From the NCBI GenBank assembly GCA_036365455.1, contig JAWQUS010000001.1:24537001-24601000 (forward strand): DNA of 64,000 nt, in the 5' to 3' direction. A program made the translations under genes and the position numbers. Below are positions 44,076-54,566 of the stretch, one piece after another. How positions within the stretch are numbered: the first letter of the stretch is position 1; each line of letters opens with the position of its first letter. The notes below the pieces were generated by a model. That model did no database searches. It saw only the letters and a program-made list of their open reading frames with translations, and was not told where the DNA came from. The stretch comes from Macrosoma leucophasiata (lineage: Eukaryota; Arthropoda; Insecta; Lepidoptera; Hedylidae).

Positions 44076-46517
44076 TAAAACTTAGTCTGGATTTTAATAG
44101 ATACTAAGTCCCACCATCTTGACACACATCTTAAAAATATAGAAGCAAACTACACGTTCGCTACGGGTCCCTTGTGAAAAAGCAGTTAAGTGCGGTTTTA
44201 AAACTAAAATAATTTCACTTGTACCCATATCACCTCTTCTAGAACACGAAACATGTTTCAAATGATCGTAAATACTTAAAACTTGTGTTTATTTCTATAA
44301 CAAACTTGTTAGACTTAATAAACAAGTTTGTAGAATAGCTGTTGGTTATTTGTGAGATTTTAAATCGACGAGCAATTGTGGTTAACGTAAATTAGATCGG
44401 TAAGTTTTGGTACCATTGCATTCTTTACTGAAATTAAAATTATCAAAAGTGCGATGTTCAATATTTACGAGGGAAAGTCGTATGAATTTGCTTCACCGAA
44501 AAGCTTATGTTTTATATGAAAGGGCATCATGGCATGTTTTGGTTAATGTATAATGTAAAATCGCCACTGCGATCACCAATCAACAAGCCAAGCGCGGTAG
44601 TTTAACCGAGTAAAAAAAAGGAGGTTTTCTATTCGTCGGAATCTGTTTTTTTCGCTATGATGTCACCATTAGATCCCAACTTGATGACAATGGGACTACC
44701 CCGGCTGTTTACACTTTCAGACATAAAAAATATTTTCAAGAATCGGTTTATAATCAAAAGATATCGGTTATGATATATAAAAAACATTCTTACATATTGA
44801 CGGACATAGAATCTTCTATTTTTTATAGTCGGTTAACTCAGTACGGTGTAAGTGACGGCCAAGTGGCGATAACCTCTGGTAGCGTAATACTTTATCCGCT
44901 CCACTGAAACTTGACGTTGATTAAACTTTTGCAGAAATAAGACATATTGCATTTTGCCACTTCGCGGAGCACTGCCACATGGATTACGTTGGAAGATGTA
45001 AGAAAGAATATTTCAACGTCACATATTAAAGCAAACTTATATCATCATTTTGATAAAAGTATAACCTAAGGACACATCTTGATAAAAGTTGTTTTTGACT
45101 GCTTTAAATTAAACCAGAGCACCAGTCCGCTGCTGGTCACCAGTTATCTTTTAAATATTAGTTATAATTTCAAAACTAAAATTGAAAAATTTTAAAATGT
45201 TAACGATAAACTTTTCGGGCAGGGTCGAGGTCACAGCAATCAAATCTATCGTTGTTTGAAGAGTTTCAGTGTCGGAACTCGAAGACTTCTGCCGGGTTTT
45301 CACTAGGCAACATTTGATATATCTGAATTTTATTATTTGAAATATACTCAAATTCGTTTAATTAGCTTATTATTGACTTCTCTTATACAAATATAATAAT
45401 TGCGATGACATTATAATAATAATGGCAACCCATTATACGTCCCACTGCTGGGCACGAGTCTCTCCCCTTTTTGGGGGGAGGCCTGGAGCTTACTCCACCA
45501 CGCTGCTCCAATGCGGATTGGTGGAGAGAAAAAAAACAAAAGAAAATACTAAGCGCTGTTTTTATTCATGAAAATTTGTGATTATTGTTTTGATGTTTGA
45601 TATAATATTATATATTGAAATATAGCTTTTTTTTAAATATAACATCTTATGTCAAGTATAAAATTAATTATTTTCAATTTAATGATAGGTACCTAATTAC
45701 TTTTGTTATGCTATATCACATAAATTACAAAAATCCAAAGTATTTTACACCATTGTAATGGTAGAATGTGATAGTTTTAGTGAATAGTTTTAGTGAAAGT
45801 TCATCTGTAAATACTAGATACATTCTAGTGAATTAATAAATGATTATGATTACTGCCATTAGGTATCTAACAACGTTCTCCAGTACAGCCCCTCTACCGA
45901 CATTAATAAATCAAATTGATTCATTCGAATATGTCGCACTAATGATAATATCACAGTTGAGTGGCGATACAATTTGCCACTGTGAACAATTAAATGGATG
46001 CACAAAAAGCGAGCGAGGCGCGTAATAGCCATTTCGGATCCAATTCTGACACCACACTCGAGTGGCTAATATTGAATCTGAAGTGATTGACGGATGTGGA
46101 TATCAGCAATATGTGCCACTTTGTATAATTTTTTTGTCGAAGTCCAGAACTTTTATTCCGGCACCGTATGATATACTTCAAAAGATTGCTTTCCTTGTTA
46201 AATATGCTTACTAACTTAGGATTTATTGGAAGGTAAATAGGAAGGTAACTGCTTGATGCCTCGATGGATGTTAACTGTTTTAAGAACCTAACTTATTCTG
46301 TGATGAAAAATTTCGTGCCTATTGCCAATAAATTACGTATAGCGAAAATCCTTAGTCACTAAAAACTCGGAATGTTTTATAAGTACACAAGTCTTTGTAA
46401 ATTATTATAATATAGGTAGGTGGTACCTACCACGTCATTTACTATTAACGTTATTGGCACATATCTTTAGTAACAATCGTTAAAAAGTCTAAACACGCAT
46501 TATTCTTGTACAAGTCA
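44076..46517. other. AT-rich non-coding with LINE-tail repeats
   Basis: A GCCACTGCGATCACCAATCA...GCCAAGCGCGG scrap lies at about 44563-44600 and the inverted LINE-tail unit GGCAACCCATTATACGTCCC at 45420-45530. GACTTCTGCCGG near 45280 and other short frames show no domains. No gene. Confidence 0.4.
45411..45530 (-). repeat. LINE-tail-like repeat, inverse of 9449
   Basis: AATGGCAACCCATTATACGT...CCACTGCTGGGCACGA...GGGGAGGCCTGGAGC with an (ATA)n edge is the reverse complement of the 9449-9525 unit, extended by about 45 bp. Confidence 0.6.
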
Positions 46518-46800
46518 AGCCACGATAAAATTTCAAAGCAATTTCCACGTGCTAAATATCCCTTACCTATGTACGACCACGATGAATACGTTACCAGACA
46601 GCCCATTCAATCCCCGACGAGAGGTCGCAGCTCTTACATTATTGCAACTCATCCACTTTCAGATGTACAGTTATAAAGCCGCACGGTAAATGTTGTATAC
46701 TATGGAGCTTGAAAAGACTCTTGAATGAATCGCGAGCTTTTTAGGTTGTCATATGTCCTTTGTAAGTACAAAACGGCTTTAGTAAACAACATAATTGAAA
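46518..46800 (+). repeat. local repeat module M1
   Basis: Landmarks in order: AAGCCAC, AAAATTTCAAAGCAATTTCC, CAGCCCATTCAATCCCCG, CTCTTACATTATTGC, GTTGTATACTATGGAGCTTG, TGTCCTTTGTAAGTACAAAA. The same order is found in M2 (47993), M5 (49010) and, in part, M3 (48340) and M4 (48714). Confidence 0.75.
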
Positions 46801-46867
46801 AAGTTTAATTCAGAAAGATAAATTAACTAAAGCTGTTTTATTAGACTGATAATCTTCTATAGGAGCT

Positions 46868-47366
46868 TCTAGGAGGAGCGTTTTCTCGTCAAACATCCCG
46901 CAGTCCTTGAAGACGAAAGTCTTTAATCTTTAATAATTTTGCCGGTGATGACCTACGGTGCCGAGACGTGGTCTCTCACTATGGGTCTCGCACGAAAGTT
47001 CCAAGTCACTCAGCAGTCAATGGAAAGGGCTATGCTCGGCGTTTCCCTACTGGATCGAATCAGAAATGAGAAGATCCGTAGGCGAACAAAAGTCGCTGAC
47101 ATAGCCAAGCAGATTTCCAATCTGAAGTAGGCAGGGGACATAGCGCGGAGAACCGATAGCCGCTGGGGCAGAAAGGTTCTCGAGTGGAGACCACGTATCG
47201 GCAAACGCAGCGTGGGACGTCCACCTGCAAGATGGACCGACGATCTAGTCAAGGCTGCAGGTACCCACTGGATGCACGTCGCTTCCGATCGGTCGGCATG
47301 GAGGTCATTGGGGGAGGCCTATGTTCAGCAGTGGACGTCCTATGGCTGATATGATGATGATGATGA
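46868..47366 (+). pseudogene. RTE-like LINE ORF2 C-terminus with (ATG)n tail
   Basis: Translation across one frame change and a premature TAG gives FSSNIPQSLKTKVFN, then LPVMTYGAETWSLT (46939), MERAMLGVSLLDRIRNEKIR, RRTKVADIA, GKRSVGRPPARWTDDLVKAA and SAWRSLGEAYVQQWTSYG, ending at TGA 47347-47349. This is the characteristic post-reverse-transcriptase tail of insect RTE-type retrotransposons. A TAG interrupts at the ISNLK position, where W is usual. The element ends in (ATG)n at 47350-47366, the expected RTE 3' microsatellite. It is 5'-truncated, and it separates module M1 from M2. Confidence 0.9.
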
Positions 47367-47369
47367 ATC

Positions 47370-47640
47370 TTCTATATATATAAAAATGCAACCCGTTTTC
47401 CTTGGTCACGGCATCACGCGTGAATGGCTTGACCGATTTGGCTATTATTGATTTTGAATGATTTTTGGAAGTCTAGGGAATGTTTAAAAGGTAAGAAAAT
47501 ATGAAGAAATTGAAGGGAAATCCACTATTTTATTTTCCCATACAAATAGTCCGTATCTATCAAACCTTTGACACATGTCATATTTTCATTCTGAGGCAAT
47601 ACGAAGTTTGCCGGGTCAGCTATTTACATTAAAAGTTTTA
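47370..47640 (+). repeat. unclassified dispersed-type repeat
   Basis: TATATATAAAAATGCAACCC...TTGGTCACGGCATCACGCGTGAATGGCTTGACCG...ATACGAAGTTTGCCGGGTCAGCTATT has the form of a widespread insect non-autonomous element. From memory only; no second copy in this window. Confidence 0.4.
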
Positions 47641-47992
47641 TTTCTAAAATGATTGCACAGATTTGTCCAATAGTTAAAGGTACAGCGCAGAACCTATGTA
47701 CATTGAGGTCTTTAGTATTTTTAAAGTTTTTGGAAGTATTTTATCCAGTGGCGTAGCTAACATGGGTGGCATCCGGGGCGGGTGAGCAAAAAAGAAAGAA
47801 ATGCTTCCTATTCTTTTGTATCTTAGATCTCCATTCTCCCCTGTTTGAGCAAATTCTGCTTCTGGCACCCCCTGGTATTATAAATACGAAAGTGAGTTTT
47901 GTGTTGATCTTTCACGTTTCCGCATCCGTTGCTTGCCCCATTACTATAAGACTTTTTAGAAAGATTTGATCTAACTGTATATTAATAATATT

Positions 47993-48290
47993 AAGCCACC
48001 TTAAAATTTCAGAGCAATTCCCAAATGCTAATTACCTATTTCTTAGCTCTGCGCCAGCCTGATGAATACGTAACTAGACGACCCATTCAATCCCCGTCGA
48101 AAGGTCCAAGCTCTTACATTATTGCCAACTCATACACTTTGAATTGTACAGCTTCACTGTGAATGTTGTATACTATGAAGCTTGAAAACACTTGTGAATG
48201 AGTTACAGGTTGTTTACGCTAGCATGTGTCCTTTGTAAAGTACAAACTGCCTTTAGGAACAACATAGTTTCATAAATCATAACCAGAAAC
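47993..48290 (+). repeat. local repeat module M2
   Basis: AAGCCACCTTAAAATTTCAG, GACCCATTCAATCCCCGTCG, CTCTTACATTATTGCCAACT, GTTGTATACTATGAAGCTTG, TGTCCTTTGTAAAGTACAAA match M1 and M5 in order. Confidence 0.75.
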
Positions 48291-48339
48291 GTCTTGTAAA
48301 CTTGTACTATGCCTCTTGAATGCACAAATTAATTTAAAT

Positions 48340-48500
48340 TTATTGCCGAAATTACTGCACAGTTTTGAATAACAACCTCACTATGAATTTTGTATATTAT
48401 GATGCTTGAAAAGATGTGTAAATGAGTCACATTTCTTTTAGGCTTTCTTATTGCTTTTTGAAAATAACAAAAGATTTTATGAAGAACAATTAAAATGAAA
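48340..48500 (+). repeat. local repeat module M3 (partial)
   Basis: TATGAATTTTGTATATTATGATGCTTGAAAAGATGTGTAAATGAGTCACA corresponds to the second half of M1/M2. Confidence 0.6.
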
Positions 48501-48713
48501 AACTTACCATGTTCATTTATTGGACAAATGATTACAATTTTCATTGCTAGGTTCTATTCTCTTCTATTCTAAAGACTTGCCCTATTGTGAGGTCTCCCGT
48601 TTTTGTAGATGTTCTTGGAAGTAACTTACCATCAACGTAGACTTGCGTTAGTGCGTAGACGTAGACTCCACGTTTGATTGAATTAATCAATTTTAGCCAT
48701 TAACCCATAACCC

Positions 48714-48895
48714 ACCTTCAAAATTTAACCCATTCCATTCATTGCTTGCACTCATAGGCACTTTCAAATGCACAGCCTTACGCTGAAGTACTACAACACT
48801 ATGGAGCTTGAAAAAGCCTGTGAATGAGTCACACTCTTTTTTGTCTTACGTAAATGTCCTTTGTTAAGGACAATAGATTCGCTATTCGTGACAAA
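48714..48895 (+). repeat. local repeat module M4 (partial)
   Basis: CCATTCATTGCTTGCACTCA..., CACTATGGAGCTTGAAAAAG, TGTGAATGAGTCACACTC and TGTCCTTTGTTAAGGACAA align with M1/M2. Confidence 0.65.
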
Positions 48896-48970
48896 AAAAA
48901 TTACAAAATTTATGCTAGAAGCATAGTTTTAGTATTCATTTTATGAGAATTGCACCCTATCGTAATGAAA

Positions 48971-49022
48971 TTTGAAGTGGCTTGAAATGTAAATATTCAT
49001 TTACATTTCAAGCCACTTCAAA
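48971..49022. repeat. perfect 24-bp-arm hairpin at the M5 boundary
   Basis: The arm 48971-48994 (TTTGAAGTGGCTTGAAATGT...) mirrors 48999-49022 around ATTC. The right arm is the beginning of module M5 (CAAGCCACTTCAAAATTTC), so the palindrome arose by inverted duplication of the module edge. Confidence 0.9.
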
Positions 49023-49260
49023 ATTTCAAAGCAATTTCCACGAGCTAAATATTGCGCAGGTCTGCACCGGCAAGATGAATATATAACCAGTCAGCCCATT
49101 CAATCCCCGTTGAAAGTCCCACCTCTTACATTATTGCCAACTCGTCCACTTTAAAACGTACACCGATTGTTGTAAACTAGGAAGCCTCATTTACAAGTCT
49201 TTTTAGACTAACACAAGTGTTCTTTGTAAAGTACAATACGCTTTTAATAACGATAGCCCG
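49010..49260 (+). repeat. local repeat module M5
   Basis: AAGCCACTTCAAAATTTCAA, CAGCCCATTCAATCCCCGTT, CTCTTACATTATTGCCAACT, GTTGTAAACTAGGAAGC, TGTTCTTTGTAAAGTACAAT follow the module order. Confidence 0.75.
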
Positions 49261-50246
49261 AAAGCGATGTAAATATTTCCAATGTTCCGTGAAGTTGTGT
49301 TTAAGTTTCCGAAGAGTTTTTCTACTATTACAAATATTTATAAGAAAACTAGAAAATAATATTTTTCTGTTTTCAAATGAATATTTATACTGGATTCTCG
49401 TTTAATATTCATTCAGTCTTTAAATTTATTGGAAATTAATGTTTAAGGTGTCATGATAAATATATTGATTTACTCAAACAGAAAAATCTAGTTGACAATT
49501 ATACGACTCTGTTACATTTGAATAAGGCGACCTTTATACGCATTGTTCTGTACTATGAACACGGAAGGAATCGGCAATTGACGATCCCGCCACTAATGAA
49601 GGAAAAATATTCCCAGGTCTACGGTGTGATGGATAACGACGGTACGATAGCAGAACCTGATGTGTCCATTGCTTTAGGCACTGAATTTTACAATGTCGTA
49701 TGTTCTTTATTTTTGGAAAATGAGATCCATGATATGGCTTGAGACGTGAACAAGCATCAGTCTCGGCAACTGTAGCGTAGATATCTATAGCTGGTGTATA
49801 ATCTGGAACATTAACATTAATGATTATTATCTTAATTAGCACTTACTTTTGATTAGTAAAATTGTACATGAAGGTTAATTTTATTCAATGTATTCTTACC
49901 TAATACAGTCTTTTAATTTTATAAATTAATAGGCTATACTCGAGGCAGAGAAAATTCACCTGGGATAATTATTATTCAATGAAATTATTCATTAACTTTA
50001 TTATTCACTTGGGCAGCTGTAGGAAATTTATTTACTTTATTTTTTTGTCAAAATGATTACAGTATTAATACCTAATAAGCTTTTAGTAAATATCAAACAG
50101 CAGGCGTCGGGACGTGACGACCCCACCGCCCACTGGCGCAATAATCTATAATGGGAGTCATGCGTGTGCCGCGCTCCGAATCGGACGAGCTGCCTACCCA
50201 ATTACGTTTAGCGCGGCACTAGCCGTCGCTCGAACCTTTGGTTGCC
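49261..50246. other. AT-rich then GC-rich leader of the next element
   Basis: 49261-50095 is AT-rich with no supported gene (a 74-codon frame at 49518-49742 shows no motif). From about 50100 GC content rises (CAGGCGTCGGGACGTGACGA...), probably the 5' leader of the ORF1-type element that follows. Confidence 0.4.
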
Positions 50247-51345
50247 ATGAGTAATACACTGGTGGCGAACGAGCTGTTGGCTTTCTTGCAACAGAAATTG
50301 GATGTGATGGACGAGGTGTCCGCCATCCAAATATGTTCTACGAGTTTCAGCGAACAAGAAATAGCAAATGCCAAGCTGTTGCTGTTTAAGTTGCTGAACA
50401 GAAGCGACCAGATGGTGTCCCGCAGGCGTGACGGGACTAAGAAGAGTCTGCAGGATATAATTACCCTGCTGAAAGAGGTGGATCCTGACGAGGTGCCGAC
50501 GTTTGTGGCCAAGGATCTAAATAAGTTGCCTCCGGTAACCTTTGACCACGTGGACGTGAGTTGCCTTTTGAGAGACATCGTTTCTTTGAAGGCAAGTTTA
50601 GCAGAATAAGTTAGACGCCTCCCAAGTTACCGTCGCTGATTTGCGCAACCAAGTAAAAGAGTTGCGTAATACTGTGGCAGTAACTAGGTCACCGACGGTG
50701 TATAATAACATCAACACCGTGCGAGGTGCTTGCCCCCTCGATGCATCGCCTGCAAGTTTCGCGTCAGCGGTATTGTCGCCGGCGCCGAATCCTATGCCTG
50801 CGGTATGCGCTGCCCGCGCACCCTGCAGCCCCGCCCCCGTCCCCGCAGCCCCTCCCCGCGCTGCACGGCCTCCTACACGATTAGACCGTATGGTCACTGA
50901 GAGCGTCTCTGCGACGCTCCCTGCGAAGCCCGGGCCTGAAAGAGCCACGAAGCGGGCTGATGATAATGATGGTTTCGTGATGGTGCAAAGGAGGAAGCGC
51001 CGTCAGCGAACCAACAAGAACAGCTGCGGTAAGGCTCCCGTGGAGCCCAATATAGGTTTACACGCAGCTAAACCGAATACCCCGGTGTACATCTCCAGCC
51101 TCCACTACACCACTGAGGCGGAGGACGTCGTGGAGTTTCTTCGTCGAAAGCTGAAGTACACGCTGAGAGTGCAGCTGCTGGAGTCGCGCCGTAGCGTCAA
51201 CTTCAAGTCGTTCGTGGTGCGTGTGCCGAGGTGCACATTCCTGCTGCACCTCGTCATGGAGGAAAGCTTTTGGCCGCAAGATGTGGTGTTCCGTCGCTTC
51301 CGGGGACAAGTGCCACTCGAACGCACAATGACACAGTGCAAGTGA
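50247..51345 (+). pseudogene. ORF1-type retroelement protein, copy A (one frameshift)
   Basis: Begins ATGAGTAATAC (MSNTLVANELLAFLQQKLDV) and ends TGA at 51343. One extra base near 50607 creates a TAA after SLKASLAE. Shifting one base restores KLDASQVTVADLRNQVKELR, which aligns with RLDASEIVCNDLRSQVSEMR of copy B (55776-56919). The span of 1099 bases equals 366 codons plus one base. Shared blocks are LDVMDE, DIQD/SLQDI, LPPVTFDHVDV, a coiled-coil-like segment, a proline-rich middle, basic KRRQRTNKN, and a C-terminal globular part (VYISSLH, FKSFVVRVPR, FWPQDVVFRRF). The C-terminal part resembles RRM-like/CTD regions of LINE ORF1 proteins; family knowledge is from memory. No ORF2 follows: the 3' leader with ATGGGCC and TTGCCTGTAATA leads directly to GATAAATAAATAAATAA at 51480. 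Confidence 0.65.
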
Positions 51346-51497
51346 AGTGTACTAACATAGTATTAAGATTTATGTACTAACACTATAATATATATATTAA
51401 TATGTATGTTAGTTTATAAGGTATTTAATTCTATGGGCCTGTTGTTTAATTTTAATCAATTTTGTTGCCTGTAATACATGGATAAATAAATAAATAA
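51346..51497 (+). other. 3' region of copy A with TAAA-repeat tail
   Basis: AT-rich 3' sequence keeps ATGGGCC...TTGCCTGTAATACATG, matching ATGGGCC.TGGTTGCCTGCAATAAATG downstream of copy B, then (ATAA)n. A shared 3' end in front of a simple A-rich tail points to retroposition. Confidence 0.6.
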
Positions 51498-51544
51498 TGT
51501 TCTTCTACTGGAAGAGAATTCTTCCATTAGTGAAGTCAGTCAAC

Positions 51545-51715
51545 CGAACAATGGCGGTCGAACCATTCCAATAGTCCGTAGCGTCTCGCAACAAACCCAC
51601 CGCCACTGTGATTGCCAATCCACATGCCAAGCGTGGCGGATATCTTTGAGGTTGGCTTTTATCCAGCAGTTTATGTCTTTCGGTTGGAGTGATGATAATG
51701 ATGATGAAATAGCTA
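51545..51715 (+). repeat. LINE-tail repeat ending in (GAT)n
   Basis: CAATGGCGGTCGAACCATTC, GCCACTGTGATTGCCAATCC, GCCAAGCGTGGCGG, then GTCTTTCGGTTGGAGTGATGATAATGATGATGA. Relatives at 25195 (inverse), 54840 and 44563. Confidence 0.55.
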
Positions 51716-51734
51716 ACAAAATTTCATATAGCCT

Positions 51735-52125
51735 CAAGGTTACAGGTGGTAGAGTTCCAGTGCCTGAGCTCGAAGGCATATGGATGACCGTATTACCCCA
51801 ACACAACTATTTGGATCCAAATGGTAGTGTTGAGCTGCGTCGAGTTTTTTATGTTATGAAAGTGGCAAACAAGCATGCAGTTCACATTGATGTTAAGTGA
51901 TGACTGCAGCCTAAAGACACTTACACAAAGACCAGAGATCAAAATGCAGATGCGTTACCACTTTTGAGGCCTAAGGTGTTCTGCCTCTGTTATTACCACC
52001 TGACCGTAACACGATAGTGCTGAACACTACCTTTTAGCGGCAAGTATAATGCGGTAATACTGCTAGGTAATGCGGTTGTGCCTATGCCCGCGAGCTCCGT
52101 CACTAGCGCTCTACCACCAGTAAAA
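51735..52125. repeat. SINE-A pair, plus-strand fragment then full minus-strand copy
   Basis: 51735-51835 is a diverged plus-strand head (GGTGGTAGAGTTCCAGTGCC...AATGGTAGTGTTGAGC). 51845-52122 is a minus-strand copy from TTTTTTATGTTATGAAAGTGGC to GCTCTACCACCAG. The mid-part of the second shows a small local duplication (GCGGTAATACTGCTAGGTAATGCGGT). Confidence 0.75.
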
Positions 52126-52129
52126 CCAA

Positions 52130-52260
52130 TTCTGATTCCATGGTTATTTATAGCCCCGAAATAATTATCACAAAAGGAAAGCTTCTTAGGCCTCAGTGGT
52201 GGCCAAGTATATTAACGGTTTTTGTGTAGATGTGTAAAGACTGCAGTACTTTTTTGACGA
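52130..52260 (+). repeat. SINE-A, decayed middle
   Basis: AGCCCCGAAATAATTATCAC, CTTAGGCCTCAGTGGTGG and AGATGTGTAAAGACTGCAGT keep the order of the SINE-A 3' half. Confidence 0.4.
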
Positions 52261-52475
52261 AAAGGAAAAACATTGCCTGTTCCAATAATAATAAATAAAC
52301 AATAATAAAATTCATTTATTTGCTACTAAAATATCACAAATATTATAATGTGCATCTGCGTCTGAATTAAGCGACAAGCTTGTATCTCAGACAGGAGTGC
52401 TCTTTCATCCGAAGGATAACAATTGCTTATAGCAAAAAAATTGAATAGTATTGGTCCTATATTTTATTTTTAAAG

Positions 52476-52880
52476 AAAAATGGAAAGAAAAATTTGACTT
52501 CAGGCGAGACTTAATCTTTAAAAACAAAATATATTTCACAAGCATGTGTTAATGCGAAATAATATAAAACAATTATTAAGGGTAAAAGCGACTTCTTCAC
52601 GATATTCAATAAACTGAAAAGTCTATTATATCGGTTGCCTAACTAGCATAGTTGGTAATAGATGGCGCTGCTGCTACCATAAAGCAATGCAATAGATGTG
52701 AAGGAAAGATTTGACAAATCGGGCAGGACTTCAGTAGCTCAATTGGAAGAGCGGCTGGACTAGATTCCCAGTAGGCCGCGAGTTCAAGTCTCGCCTGAAG
52801 CCAAATTTTTCTTTCCATTTTTCTTTAAAAATAAAATATATTTCACAAGCATGTGTTAATGCAAAATAATATAAAACAAG
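52476..52880. mobile_element. T-unit element, fourth copy
   Basis: A plus-strand tRNA-like segment at 52727-52802 has A box TAGCTCAATTGG, B box GTTCAAGTC and 8-base acceptor arms GACTTCAG/CTGAAGCC. It lies between direct copies of CACAAGCATGTGTTAATGC (about 52538 and 52840), and an inverse TTTGACTTCAGGCGAGAC end lies at about 52494-52511. Between the left direct copy and the tRNA-like part is the unit's body (AGGGTAAAAGCGACTTCTTC, GGTAATAGATGGCGCTGCTG, ATTTGACAAATCGGGCAGGA), inverted at 38900-39055. Confidence 0.8.
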
Positions 52881-53211
52881 TATTGGTCCTTAAAATAAAA
52901 CCATAAAACTGTTTTAAATAAAGAAAAGTAGAAATAAAAAACAAGTGTGTGTAAAGTACCTCTCTTTGTGTATAATATGTTAGTGAGTGTATGTGTGTGA
53001 GCGATGTTTTTGATGTAACTGTATACATTCGTATGTTACGTTATGTTATCAAGTCAAATAAGTATAAACAGAGCTTAGTCGTATTACACGCCTCTGTTTC
53101 ATAATCCGTGGATTAGGAGCACTGTGATAGTTCAGTTACATTGAATTTTTGTTGAATTGAATTGAATTGTTCTTCCAGGATGTTCTTCTTCTACCAGGTC
53201 CAGGTTTTATA
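52881..53211. other. AT-rich non-coding
   Basis: GT-rich low-complexity sequence around 52970-53010. No gene. Confidence 0.4.
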
Positions 53212-53503
53212 TGGTGGTAGAGCTCCAGTGACGGAGCTCGCGGGCGTAGGCACCACCGCATTACCTAATATACTTGCCGCTAAATGGTAGTGTTCAGCAC
53301 TATCGTGTTCCGGTCAGGTGGTAATGTACGGCCCTGTAATTTCCGGCACAGTGGCATAACACCTTAGGCCTCAGGAGTGGCAACGCATCTGCATTTTGAC
53401 CTTGGTCTTTGTGTGGGTGTCTATAGGCTGCAGTCATCACTTAACATCAATGTGAACTGCATGCTTGTTTGCCACTACCATAACATAAAAAAAAAAAAAA
53501 AAA
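53212..53503 (+). repeat. SINE-A, full length with long A tail
   Basis: The cleanest copy: TGGTGGTAGAGCTCCAGTGA at the head, canonical interior, GCATGCTTGTTTGCCACTAC and an uninterrupted run of 18 A. The tail length suggests a recent insertion. Confidence 0.92.
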
Positions 53504-53856
53504 GGTCCCCTTTTGCCTTGAATCTTGCCTTGCAATATCAATTGGGAGTATTCGGTATTTATCACCTGTCATTATATGTCCAAAATACTGCAGCTTCCTC
53601 TCCCTGATAATTCTGAGTAATTCCACCTTTTTTATTCATTCGACGCATTACCTCAATATTAGTAACCTTTTGAACCCTGAGCATACGTCTGTATATCTAT
53701 ATTTCGAACGCTTCAAGATTTGAGCATAATTCTGAGTTTAGAGTTCAACTCTCCATTCCATAATGTAAAACACTGAATACATAGCAACGGACCATATTCA
53801 ATGACCATATACAATACTAATATTATTTCACTGAAAGAGGGTGAAGTTAATAAAAG

Positions 53857-54566
53857 GCATGTACACATAAGATGGTGCTCAGTGCAGGATGTCACAACAC
53901 TCACGGCCTGTTTTATCACTTCACTCATGTTTAACGACAATGTTATGACACAGAAATCTGAGGCTATATTCCTGTACAAGGGTAATGCTATGTAAAAATT
54001 ATACAAGTACAAATATTCAATAATTTTTTGCTTATTAAAATGAACCTGTTTTTTCATTTTTTTATGTAATGTAAGTGGCAAACAAGCATGCAGTTCACAT
54101 TGGTGTTAACTGATGACTGCAGCCTTTAGACACTAACTCAAAGAACGAGGTCAAATTGCAGATGCGCTTCCACTCCTGAGGCCTAAGGTGTTATGCATCT
54201 GTGCCGGAAATTACTACTTGACCGAAACACGATAGTGCTTAACACTTCCATTTAGGTAATGCGGTGATACCTACGCCCACGAGCTCCGTCACTGGAGCTC
54301 TACCACCAGTAAATTTTTCCTTTTTTTTACTGATAGGTATATAATTTAGGCAACTTCATTTTAAATTAGATATGTTGAAATACAACAGCCCTATAAAAGC
54401 ATACCCAATCATGTGTATGTGTTTATAACATATGTGTAAAGGCACACACAAAAAGGTGCTCAGTGTAGGATGTCACAACACGGCGTGTTTTGTAACTTTA
54501 CTCATGTTTATCGACAATATTATGAGACATAAACGCGAGGCTATGTTCCTGTGCAAGGGTTCTGCT
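53857..54566 (+). repeat. direct duplication flanking a SINE-A insertion
   Basis: GGTGCTCAGTGCAGGATGTC...ACTCATGTTTAACGACAATG...GAGGCTATATTCCTGTACAA (53873-53983) recurs as GGTGCTCAGTGTAGGATGTC...ACTCATGTTTATCGACAATA...GAGGCTATGTTCCTGTGCAA (54455-54560). The inner segment contains the SINE-A at 54058-54311. Confidence 0.75.
54058..54311 (-). repeat. SINE-A, near full length, diverged
   Basis: Reverse complement of the family, from TTTTTTTATGTAATGTAAGTG to GCTCTACCACCAGT, with an internal deletion around GGGCCGTACATTACC. Confidence 0.85.

Noticed and set aside
49518..49742. A 74-codon plus-strand frame with ordinary amino-acid composition.
   Set aside because: Starts at a non-ATG codon, has no splice signals or motif I recognise, and no second copy.
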